Shown here one piece after another: positions 11,221-20,402 of a stretch of DNA of 64,000 bases (its first letter is position 1; each line of letters opens with the position of its first letter). The stretch is taken from positions 29,280-93,279 of the forward strand of contig WEDG01002528.1 of assembly GCA_017591395.1 (NCBI GenBank), given 5' to 3'. This DNA comes from Schistocephalus solidus. Taxonomy: Eukaryota; Platyhelminthes; Cestoda; Diphyllobothriidea; Diphyllobothriidae. The notes under the pieces are model-generated. The model did no database searches. It saw nothing but the letters and a program-made list of their open reading frames with translations, and was not told the origin of the DNA. A program made the position numbers and the translations under genes.

Positions 11221-11434
11221 GCTCTGAGTATTTCTTTAAACATTTCCCTGCACTTATAACTCCACTTAAGTGATTTTGCCTAATCAAAAACGCATTTTAT
11301 AATTTCGGTCAACATTTAATGAGATCAGCCCCTGACAGTATCTCATGAAACACTTCGTTAACTTTCAAAATATGGTTTCTTGTCGACAGGATTACTCCTT
11401 TAAAGCCACTGTGACTTTTGAGGAACTTTTGGAC
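11215..11434. repeat. Right direct repeat flanking CR1-like 3' fragment
   Basis: Second copy of the sequence at 10550-10744, starting directly after the ACTGAT tail and ending with GGAACTTTTGGACG. A short indel near its start (about 11222-11255) separates the copies. Confidence 0.7.
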
Positions 11435-11513
11435 GCTCGGCTCAGAGGATTTCTGTAAAACAAATTCCCTGTACTTTTCGAAAAGGACTTTTCGTCGAAG
11501 GGGTGCTAGCAGT

Positions 11514-11635
11514 CATCATCATCATCATCACCACCATGATCATCACCATCATCATCAACTACAACAACAACATCCTCATCATCCTAATCGTCATCGCCAC
11601 CATCATCGTTGTCGTCAGTATTCTCATCATCACCC
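11514..11635. repeat. CAT/CAN-rich microsatellite
   Basis: Interrupted (CAT)n with CAC, CAA and CGT units. The histidine-rich open frame at 11418-11723 arises from it. Confidence 0.85.
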
Positions 11636-12590
11636 GTTTTGTTTGCATCCATTTACCTGGTCCATATTTCCTCTCTGTCAGCGATCGACGAATTTCATAA
11701 GTAAACCTGTTGCTTTCCCCTGAAACAGTCTACCGGCTCTGGAGGGCCATCGGAATTGAGTCCTTACAGTTTTTTAATCGTTTTATTTACACAGTGCACT
11801 TTGCGAGGTAGTCATTTTGCCGAACACTGCATTGGTTGTGCTGTGTTCACCTACTGAAGCATTGTTTGCGATGCACACGACAGTTGTTGCCTCGGTAAGT
11901 GCAGCTGTCTCTGATACTCGGTTTCAGAGAGAATCCGAAACGCCAGGCCGATAAACTCCAAGTTCCAGTGAACGCATCTTCTTCTGCTGAACACTAATTT
12001 CAGTTGTTGTTGCCTAGCTCTGGCTACAGCGCGCTTACGCTTTCAGTGACCAAGCGGCTGAGGAACCGTTGCCGACCAAGCCGAGAAACGGTGGAATGAC
12101 TACTTTAAACTTATTTACTGTTTTCAACCTGTAATACAGCATTCCCATGCACCTTTGAATCGGAAGCTCTAAAGTTCTTACTATCTTACGTTCTTGTGCG
12201 CCGTGTGGGGTCAAGTAGATATAAAAGGTGCTGAAATCTGTCTTGTTTTACTTTAAACCGTTGCCGATCCAACAGAGTCCTATAGGCGTGAATATGCTGA
12301 CTTTTTGTTTAAGATAAGGCTCTTGTTTAGCCCGAGAGTACTGTAAAGCGTTTACTGTAACCCATATAATCTATGGAAAACCTGGGAAGATTGCATTTTT
12401 CCTCCAGAAAGGAAAATATAGGTCCTCAGAGGTAGCTTCGAGGAGAACGTGGGAGAAGTAACATTTTGTGCCGGTTTGACCTCGTATTGACATTTACAGC
12501 CGGCATTTCCGAGTTCAGCTGCAGGTTAACTGACGTAAGTAAAAAATCATACAAGTTTCGATCTAAGTAAAGAAGAAAAAAGTGGAAGGA
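11636..12590. other. Unassigned spacer with repeat Y copy 3
   Basis: About 11880-11975 is the third copy of dispersed repeat Y (GAGAATCCGAAACGCCAGG, ATAAACTCCAAGTTCC). The remainder is unique sequence without a supportable gene. Confidence 0.35.
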
Positions 12591-12596
12591 GATGGT

Positions 12597-13032
12597 AACG
12601 AAGAAGTGGATGAGGAGAGGAGGAGGAGGAGGAGGAGGAGGAGGAGGAGGAGGAGGAGGGATGAGGGAGAAGGAGAGAGGAGGAGGAGGAGGAGGAGGGG
12701 AGGAGGAGGAGGAGGGAGGAGGAGGAGGAGGAGGGAGGAGGAGGAGGAGGAGGAGGAGGGAGGAGGAGGAGGAGGAGGAGGGAGGAGGGAGGAGGAGGAG
12801 GGAGGAGGAGGAGGAGGAGGAGGAGGAGGAGGAGGAGGAGGAGGAGGAGGAGGAGGAGGAGGAGGGAGGAGGAGGAGGAGGAGGAGGAGGGAGGAGGAGG
12901 AGGAGGAGGAGGGAGGAGGAGGAGGAGGAGGAGGAGGAGGAGGAGGAGGAGGAGGAGGAGGAGGAGGAGGGAGGAGGAGGAGGAGGAGGAGGAGGAGGAG
13001 GAGGGAGGAGGAGGAGGAGGAGGAGGAGGAGT
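12597..13032. repeat. Long (GGA)n purine tract
   Basis: About 435 bp of almost uninterrupted GGA units with occasional extra G or GAT. It is a polypurine tract with mirror symmetry. Arg/Glu/Gly frames on one strand and Ser/Leu/Pro frames on the other are artefacts. Confidence 0.97.
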
Positions 13033-13860
13033 AAGGGGTCTCAATAAGTTAACTTGTATTTCTGGAATTTCGTAACCATAAACCGCTGGTTTCAATTTGA
13101 GCCTTCTGAATAATATGCGGTGAAAACCACTCGATCTTTATTTATAAAATCGTTTTTCAGTTTACCCTGTTCTCATATCAAGTGGACGAGATATCTCTGG
13201 ATGCCAACTTACCTGAATGTTTCCTCTCCGTCTTCACATTATCGAAGTAAAACGTTTGCTCTCGTTCTAGGTATTACCTCAATGGGCTCCCAATGTAGCA
13301 CAACTCATTCTGCTACCTCCATCAGCAGTCGTTCAGTTTTTCTGACGGGTACAATTAAGATGGTCCTGGTTATCCTGCCAGGGGATTGAGTTCGCTAAGA
13401 TGTCCGCATCCTGCCGGGAATTTGGGTGTTATACAGTAACGAGTCCTGAAAGATGCATATCTTAAAAGTGAGCCTACTTTATTTCTGAATTCCGAATATA
13501 CTTCATCACATCCGAATGCGGCAGGGATTGCTTACACGGCCACCAAGCCGAACATAAGAACAGGAACTGTTAGAAATTTAAGTGTTTTACGCCAAATTCG
13601 AGGAAAATTTGGGTGCGAGTTAATGTTAGGTTAGAGTGCAGGTAAAGATAAGAGCTAATATCAGGATTAGGACACGGAAACATTTATCCTTCCCGCCATT
13701 TAGCGCGACAACACCTATATTACGTGCATCGGCGTTTCTGTTCCCACAAACTGTCGAAGAGGGGAGGCATATAAGCCATTCCGAGCCCGAATACTCTCTC
13801 TCTCTCTCTCGCTCTCTATCTATCTATATATCTATCACTCTTATTCTATCTCACACACAA
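13033..13860. other. Unassigned spacer with a TC run
   Basis: Unique sequence ending in a (TC)n and TATC-type run at about 13793-13832, immediately before RTE fragment D. The 89-codon frame at 13120-13389 shows no motif. Confidence 0.3.
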
Positions 13861-14545
13861 GAGAGTTTGACCGTATAGTCCGACCGGCTTTATCCAATGA
13901 GTCTGTATACGCATACACATGTGACAGATCGATCGTGTTAGTCCGTCGATGTCCACGGTACGCCCCACAGCAGGGTGGTGCAGGTACGGTGACTTGCACG
14001 TGATTTAGTTTAAAGTGATAGTAGACTTGCGCTGCATCAAACGCACACTCTCCTCCCCCACCTGAGCCCAGTGCCATTACAGAGTCAAGAAGACCGAAGA
14101 TGAGAGAAGGCACCGGCGGCTGGCGCAACCGGAGCCGCCTCTAGGCGTACCCTTCACGCCTGTATCGGAACCCACGGAGTGGAAGTGCCATAAAGGCCAC
14201 ATTAAGAAGGACCCATTGCAGCCTGACTTTCAGTTCACCAGCCAGCCACTCCACACAAAACACACAATGGGCTAACCACGCGGTCCGAGTTAGCCCGTCA
14301 GTTCGCAACCTTCCAAGCCACGACTTTTAGCGCACTGGGAGAGTTTCAAACGCAGCAGGTTGTTTATAGTGAGGAAAATGCGCTGAGCTGTCGACCTCAC
14401 TCTCTGCCCCACCCCCAAAATCAGACCACTATACGAGCCGGTCAGTTGTCTGATGCGGAAGTGGGTGTAGCTGCTTGTGACCTCGTCTACGTGTACCACG
14501 TACACGACCTGGCCCCCTAAACACGAGCACCAGGATTTCAAACAA
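13861..14545 (-). mobile_element. RTE-like 3'UTR fragment D
   Basis: Reverse-orientation 3'UTR from its terminus (GAGAGTTTGACCGTATAG) to about 14545. A roughly 50-bp foreign stretch lies inside the terminal hairpin region (13880-13945). No coding part is present. Confidence 0.75.
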
Positions 14546-14577
14546 CAGGGGGGTTGAACGGCTTACATCTTACATGT

Positions 14578-14727
14578 GTGAGATAGCCAGAGGTCACGTT
14601 AAGAAGGAGCAATCGCAGCCTGACTCTCAGACCACCAGTCAGCCACTCCGCACAACACACACTGGACTGACTGCGAGGCCTGATTTAAATTGTCAGTGGG
14701 CAACCTTCCCACCCACGGCGCTTATCG
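14578..14727 (-). mobile_element. RTE-like 3'UTR fragment D2
   Basis: Short reverse copy (GTTAAGAAGGAGCAATCGCA through CCCACGGCGCTTATCG) joined directly to the 3' end of the long copy at 14728-19560. The junction lies where both copies have ...GCACTCTCTCC-like text, suggesting a deletion or recombination joined them. Confidence 0.6.
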
Positions 14728-15479
14728 CTACTGCACTCTCTCCTCCTCCATCAGTGCCCGGTGCCATCACAGAGTCAAGAAGACCGTAGTCTGGAGAGGT
14801 CACATGTGGCCGGCGCACCTTGAGCCGCCCCTGGGCGTACCAACACGGAGTTGGAGTGTCATAAAGGCCACATTAACAAGGAGCCATTGCAGCCTGACTC
14901 TCAGACCGCTAGTCAGCCACTTCACACAAAACACACATTGTGCTGACCATGCAGTCCGAGTTATCCCGTAATTTGGCAACCTTCCAAGCCAAGGCATTAA
15001 GCGCACCGTGATAGTTTCAAGCGCTTCAGCTTTTTTATAGTGAGGAAAATGCGCTGAGCCGTCGACCTCACTCTCTCCCCAACCCCCACAATCAGACCAC
15101 TGTCCAATCCAGTCAGTTTTCGGAAGTGGGAGTGGGTGCATTGCCTGACTGGTCGGCGAACCCGTCTTCGGTCGCCGAAACACGACCGGGCACCCATTAC
15201 GCACACTACAGGATTCCCTTAATCAAGGGATATGGAGGAGCCATCGCCGTTTGGCTCCCAGTCCACTGGTCAGCCACTCGATGCACACAGCACATACACT
15301 GGGCCAACGGCGTGGGCATGTGTAAGCAACAGATCGGCAGCCATCCAATCCACGATTTCTGGGAAACCATGATATTCTCAGGTACGTGATGATGGTGAGT
15401 GTGTTGTCTATGTAGTTGTGTAGGTAGTGTGCGCTGATGTGGCTTAGCCTCCGATGGTTTACCACAGCTTGTCGTGGAG

Positions 15480-16340
15480 GCGCATGTGTCCTTATAGGCC
15501 CATGCGGTGTGTAAATGTGCGTGAGCAGTTAGGGCGATGGAAGCGGTCGCGTCGACAGTATCTCGGAGCCCCAGGCACTGATTCATCAACCTCCACGCGA
15601 TAGATTCGCAGGTGACCGACCAGGCCGATGCATGAGTTGAATTTGCGGGCGCAGTGGGGGCAGGTGAAATCGGGAGGGGTTGAAAGGATGTCATTCGTGG
15701 TAGTTGTGGTAGCAGTAGCGGTAAGGATGGCAGAAGCGGAGGGTTCACATGGGGTATCGGTGAATTCCGCTGTCATGGATGCGCATGTGACCGAATAGGC
15801 CCATGTGATGAGTGAATGCACGACCACAGTTAGGGCAATGGAGGCGATGTGGTGGTGTTCCAGGCACTGGTTCACCGGTCTCTATACGATGGATTCGTAA
15901 GTGACCGACCAGGTCGATGCGTGAGGTGAATGTGCGGTCGCAATGAGGACCGTTTAGCAGGGTCCCCATCGCTGATGGTGGAGGTGGTGTTGGCAGTGGT
16001 GGTGGAGGTTAGTGGTGATGAGTATTAAGATGTGGTCTCTATGATGGTGGGAGTAATGGAATTGATGCCAGGCGTGAGGGTTGGAGGAGTCCGAAGGAGG
16101 GTTAGTAGAATTTGACATTGAAGTTGGAATTGTCGGATTGTTGGTGCATTGCGTACGAAGATGTCCAATCATGCAAATTCCTGCACGGAAGGTGCGTTGA
16201 CAGCGTCGGCATTGGCGGTGTTGGTTGCTGGTGAATTTCATGCCAGTCTTTTGATTTTGGTGGCGGTAATCTGGTTTGCTTCGTAGATTGCTATCCTTGT
16301 CTTCACTGTACTTCTCCAAGCCGGTCGGTTCCGGGCAAGA
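15480..16340 (-). pseudogene. Zinc-finger array of RTE-like copy E
   Basis: Five C2H2-type fingers are spread over three frames: CRRCQRTFRAGICMIGHLR (C2HC form), GPHCDRTFTSRIDLVGHLR (first Cys changed to Gly), CPNCGRAFTHHMGLFGHMR, CPHCARKFNSCIGLVGHLR and RPNCSRTFTHRMGL (first Cys changed to Arg). A Ser/Thr/Pro and His-rich linker separates fingers 1 and 2. Such an array would bind nucleic acid, presumably the element RNA or the target, but that is inference. Frameshifts near 15960 and 15770 and a stop near 15500 inactivate it. Confidence 0.8.
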
Positions 16341-16399
16341 TCCTCCCAGGTCGACGGGTTGAGTTGCAGTTGCTTCAGAGATTTCTTCAAAGTGTCCTT

Positions 16400-17785
16400 T
16401 TAGCGCCGTTTATTACCTCCCTGTCGGCGCGACACATGATGACATCTCCGTAGATAATGTGCTGGGATAGTCACCAGTTTGCTGCTCCATCGCAGTCGCA
16501 CTTGCCTCATCATGGCGTGGATTCTGAGGATTCTAGTCCGCTCCAGAACTTCCGTGTAAAGGATCCTGTCTGGCCATCTCACTTTTAGTATTCTGCGGAG
16601 GCAGCTGCGATGGAAGTGATTCAGCTTCCTGGATTGGTTCGAGTAGATGGTCCAGGTCTCCGCTACGTAAAGGAGTGTCCTCAAGACGACGGCCTTGTAC
16701 ATCTTCCGTTTCGTCTTCAGGTGAATACCTTTGTGATTCCACACGGAGGCCTGCATTCGGCTGAAGGCCTGACTGGCTTCGGAGATCCTTTGGGTAACCT
16801 CATCATCCATTCCCGTGTTGCGTGACAGCGTGCTTCCTAGATAAGCGAAGGTTTCCCCATTTTTTAGTTGAGCACCGTTGTCATTCGTTCGGGGAGCATT
16901 GTATTCCGCGCTGGGTGGCGGCTGGTGCATGACAACCGTTTTGGCTGTACCGATTGTTAATCTGAAATTGGCGCAGCCTGCGGTGAAGAGGTCCATACTC
17001 CTTTGCATGTCCTCCTCCGTAAGAGTTTTAAGGGCGCAGTCGTCCGCGAAGAGCAATTCATGTACTGTAGTCGTAGACACGCGCGTTGAAGCCTGCATAC
17101 GCCAACTGTTGAGAAGGTGCCCGTCAGTTCTGTATGCGATGCGGATTCCAGGCTGCTCATCACGGTAGGCGTCCATCAGCATAGACAGGAAAATGAGGCT
17201 GAACAGTGTGGGAGCCAATTCGCAGCCCTGCTTCACTCCGTTGGTCAATGCGAATGCTTCGGATACTGTCCCGTTGTCAGTGACGCGCGCCGTCATCCCG
17301 TCATGAAGGTGACGCACCATGTGCGTGAAACGTTCATGACAGCCGAATTTCTGCATGACTTTCCACAGCCCATCGCGATTAACAGTGTCAAAGGCTCTCG
17401 TCAGATCCACGAAGGTAGTGTATAGGTGAGTTCGCATCTCCTGGCAATTCTCTTGTAGCTGGCGGGCGGTAAATATCAGACCGGTTGTTCTGTGGTGTCG
17501 GCGGAAGCCACATTGGCTTTCCGGGAGCAGTCCTTGCTCCAGGAGGGCGTTTAGACGATTGAGAAGGATACGAGTGAAGATCTGCCCGGTGATGTTGAGC
17601 AACGAGCTGCCTCTGTGATTATCACATAACTGCCGGTTCCACTTCAGCTTGTAGAGATGGAAGACGGTCGCGTCTTTGAAATCCTGAGGAACTTGTCCTT
17701 GGCGCCACATCTCCTGGAAGAGTGTTGTGAATTCTGCCATCAGCCGGGGTCCACCGTGCTTGTAGACTTCCGATGGGATTTTCAT
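16400..17785 (-). CDS. Reverse transcriptase of RTE-like copy E
   Basis: An uninterrupted 461-codon frame covers the RT domain. Motif A is [12 protein letters not shown] at about residues 124-135, motif B is [12 protein letters not shown] at 183-194, and motif C is LLFADDCA at 244-251 with both catalytic aspartates. [10 protein letters not shown] thumb motif follows and the frame ends in the RTE-type C-terminus. The enzyme would copy element RNA at a nicked target site. The frame begins after a shift near 17785-17800: codons upstream (17978-17785) lie in another frame and read ILKRWAKHFRSVLNY, and the endonuclease is in a third. It ends in a premature stop just before the zinc-finger part (16400). 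This is the best-preserved RT in the window, but on its own it is not a complete element protein. Confidence 0.85.
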   Translation of the reverse strand: MKIPSEVYKHGGPRLMAEFTTLFQEMWRQGQVPQDFKDATVFHLYKLKWNRQLCDNHRGSSLLNITGQIFTRILLNRLNALLEQGLLPESQCGFRRHHRTTGLIFTARQLQENCQEMRTHLYTTFVDLTRAFDTVNRDGLWKVMQKFGCHERFTHMVRHLHDGMTARVTDNGTVSEAFALTNGVKQGCELAPTLFSLIFLSMLMDAYRDEQPGIRIAYRTDGHLLNSWRMQASTRVSTTTVHELLFADDCALKTLTEEDMQRSMDLFTAGCANFRLTIGTAKTVVMHQPPPSAEYNAPRTNDNGAQLKNGETFAYLGSTLSRNTGMDDEVTQRISEASQAFSRMQASVWNHKGIHLKTKRKMYKAVVLRTLLYVAETWTIYSNQSRKLNHFHRSCLRRILKVRWPDRILYTEVLERTRILRIHAMMRQVRLRWSSKLVTIPAHYLRRCHHVSRRQGGNKRR

Positions 17786-17997
17786 CAGATCCCGGTGCTA
17801 TACCGCTGGAAATCTGCTGCACGGCCCGGATGGTTTCTGTTAGGGAAGGCGGTAGATCCAGGTTATTTTTCGAGTCCACTTTAAGGAATTGGTCAATGGC
17901 AGCATCGGAGATGGCTGATGAGTAATTAAGGACACTTCTGAAGTGTTTGGCCCAGCGCTTCAGGATTTGTGATTTCACTGTCAGCAGTGTTGTGCCA

Positions 17998-19192
17998 TCA
18001 GAGCTGAGCAGCGGTGCGGTCCCCTTGATACACGTGCCGTAGATGACCTTGATGGCTTTTTAAAAGTTTGTCATCCGGCATCTCCCGCAGCCCTTGCTGT
18101 ACAAGGCGCCGGCATCTGAAGAAGGCTGCTTTGGTGGCGTCAGTCCGGAAGTCCATGTAGGCTTTGTGTAAGCCATTCTTCTCTGCGAGTAAGTCGCTGA
18201 TGTCGGCGTCATTGTCGTCAAACCAGTCCTGGTGTTGACGGCGGGTGCGTCCGAGGACATAGAGGGCGATGGACTGGATGAAATTTCGCAGTTTACACCA
18301 TCGTGATTTCACGGTGGTTTTATTATTTGGAGCATGCAGGTTCTCCATTTTATGGGTTATTTGGTTGCTAAAATCAAAACAGTGAGCAGGCAAATTTAAT
18401 AATATTGTATTTATCTTACTCGGCGGTCGCTTACCTTGGGGCCTTCGTCGGGGTTGTAGTCGGAGCCACATCTGGGAGATGACGATGCGGTCATCTGCCC
18501 AACCATTGGCATTGCGGATCGCCTTGGTTACCAGCACGTCCTGTCGATATCGCCTTCGGACGAGAACATAGTCCAGCAGCTGCCAGCGCCGCGACCGAGG
18601 GTGCATCCACGTGGCCTTCTCCCGCGTCGGAAGGCGGAAGAAGGTGTTGGTCAGCAGGAAACGGTGTTCCGCACACGTGCGGGGACCCATTTCTCCCTGC
18701 CAGGCAGCGTGGTCCGTCCCGACGCGGGCGTTGAAGTCACCAAGGACAATTAACCTGTCCATCTTTGGCACAGTTGCCAGCAGGGCGTGCGAGTCAACGA
18801 AGAATTGGTCCCTCACCGCATCAGAGCTCGTCATTGGGAGAGCGTAGGCGCTGATAATGTTGGCAAACTGGTCTCTCCGAAGAGGCAGGCGGACGCTTAT
18901 CGGGCGATCATTGTTAACTTTCGGCAGACAGGGCAGACGTCCCAGGATGTCGTTCCAGGTAGCAAAGGCAATATCAGCGTCGCGTCGCTCTGCCTTTGGC
19001 CGGTTGCTCCAGAAGAAGGTGTAGCCAGCACCCACCTCCTCCAGCTGACCCTGCTCAGAGAATCGGGTCTCGCTGAGAGCAGCAATGTCCACCTTTTAGC
19101 GCGCCAGTTCCCGAGTGACAAGCGCCGTCCATCGTTCCGGCCGGTCGCTTTTGGGATTGTTTCAAAGGGAACGAACATTCCAGGCTGCTAGT
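17998..19192 (-). pseudogene. Endonuclease domain of RTE-like copy E
   Basis: The domain opens with the family start (LAAWNVRSL near 19190). A stop and shift near 19165 and 19095 precede a 364-codon frame from 19092 to 17998. Recognisable APE-type motifs are [24 protein letters not shown] (about residues 118-129) and [17 protein letters not shown]. The last catalytic motif, expected as TDH or SDH, reads ADDR, so the histidine is Asp. About a dozen residues after the GEMGP segment are missing compared with the copy at 31620, an in-frame deletion. A segment with intron-like borders (18419-18368) is read through in frame. In retrotransposition this domain would nick the target; here it is probably inactive. 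Confidence 0.8.
18368..18419 (-). other. 52-nt intron-like segment in RTE copy E
   Basis: Bounded by CGA|GTAAGA and TTTTGATTTTAG|CAACC. A second donor (AAG|GTAAGC) lies 15 nt upstream. The same 52-nt segment with GT and AG ends is at 26988-27039 and 31940-31991. Its length is not a multiple of three, and the unspliced frame is the open one. Confidence 0.5.
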
Positions 19193-19560
19193 GTGAGCGA
19201 GCTCACCCCAGCAGCCTGGAGGGTAAGGCGAGGGGGATGGGGACGGGGGTATAGTTGTTTGTTTGAGTTTTACGACCGCGTATTTTGCGAGGTGCGAGCC
19301 GCGGCCGGCTGCAGAAGACGGGATAACCAGGTGTGGAGGCAGAAACAGCACCGGAGACCCTCACCTGGTTTAGCCCGCCGGTCGTGAAGGTTGCCCGGAG
19401 TGTGGCCGCTGGGAAAAAACCAACTTCTAGGAGCCTCAGGGGAGAGTTGGGTACCAGTTAGAGGCGGCCACAGGAGCATTCACCACCTGTACGAGACAAA
19501 TGGAGCGACCAAATGCTATATATGTGGTGCTACCCCTGACAATTACCCCTCCACCCCGCG

Positions 19561-20054
19561 CACACACGCACATACACGCACTCTGTCTCAACCGACCAGA
19601 ATTTGTTTCGTGTAGATGAAGGAGAAAAATCGTTTTTATAGCGATATTAATTACAGTGGATTGGAAATTTTTATACATACATCGCTCAGACGGATGGATT
19701 CGTACGTAAGGTTCTTTATCTCCAAATTATCACATGCATTTTGAGTTCTACTATGGACTGGGGTGTGTATGCTCCGTCGTACATCTTGGCCAGAACGCTA
19801 CGCGTAATTTAGAAGAGAGTTTTTCAGTGTGAATTTTGGAAATCAGCCTACCTAACCGTTCGTTCATCGCAGGCAATGGAAACCGCAACTAGTTTAGATA
19901 TTACGCACTCGTGGTCTACACGTACATCTGGTTATATTGCAGTCTATTTGCGATGCACTTAACTCGCTTACCCTCCTCATGTCCACCATGCTCAGATTGC
20001 AAGGCAGGATCAATACGATCGACGGGATGCGTCAGTGGCTCTCAGGATAAGACG
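19561..20054. other. Unassigned spacer
   Basis: Includes a CACACACACGCAC-type run near 19560-19580 and then unique sequence. No gene is supported. Confidence 0.3.
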
Positions 20055-20370
20055 GAGAAGAAGAAGAAGAAGAAGAAGAAGAAGAAGAAGAAGAAGAAGA
20101 AGAAGAAGAAGAAGAAGAAGAAGAAGAAGAAGAAGAAGAAGAAGAAGAAGAAGAAGAAGAAGAAGAAGAAGAAGAAGAAGAAGAAGAAGAAGAAGAAGAA
20201 GAAGAAGAAGAAGAAGAAGAAGAAGAAGAAGAAGAAGAAGAAGAAGAAGAAGAAGAAGAAGAAGAAGAAGAAAGAAGACGAAGAAGAAGAAGAAGAAGAA
20301 GAAGAAGAAGAAGAAGAAGAAGAAGAAGAAGAAGAAGAAGAAGAAGAAGAAGAAGAAGAAGAAGAAGAAG

Positions 20371-20400
<30 letters not shown>
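20055..20400. repeat. Long (GAA)n tract
   Basis: About 345 bp of GAA, nearly perfect, with one break at about 20270-20282 (GAAAGAAGACGAAG) that shifts the register. Poly-Lys, poly-Arg and poly-Glu frames come from it. Long GAA runs are known to form triplex structures. Confidence 0.98.

Positions 20401-20402
<2 letters not shown>

Larger units (their letters stand above)
14728..19560 (-). mobile_element. RTE-like retrotransposon with C-terminal zinc fingers, longest copy (E)
   Basis: In minus-strand order this copy holds a 5'UTR (about 19560-19195), an APE-type endonuclease and linker (19192-17990), a reverse transcriptase (17985-16400), five C2H2-type fingers (16340-15480) and a partial 3'UTR (15480-14728). 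Its 5' start is estimated by alignment to the copy at 25735, which has the same opening text (CCTGTGGCCGCCTC, CTGGTACCCAACTC). The family is placed near RTE because of its endonuclease ([20 protein letters not shown]) and RT C-terminus ([17 protein letters not shown]). It is not intact: the endonuclease has an internal deletion and a changed catalytic histidine, frameshifts separate the domains, and the 3' end is truncated by about 100-180 bp. Confidence 0.88.

Noticed and set aside
12582..13095. Long open frames of Arg/Glu/Gly/Ser/Leu over the GGA tract
   Set aside because: They are open in every frame because the triplet repeat contains no stop; there is no flanking gene structure. The same holds for 1840-2484, 19911-20432, 58332-58787, 59005-59921 and 61757-62350.
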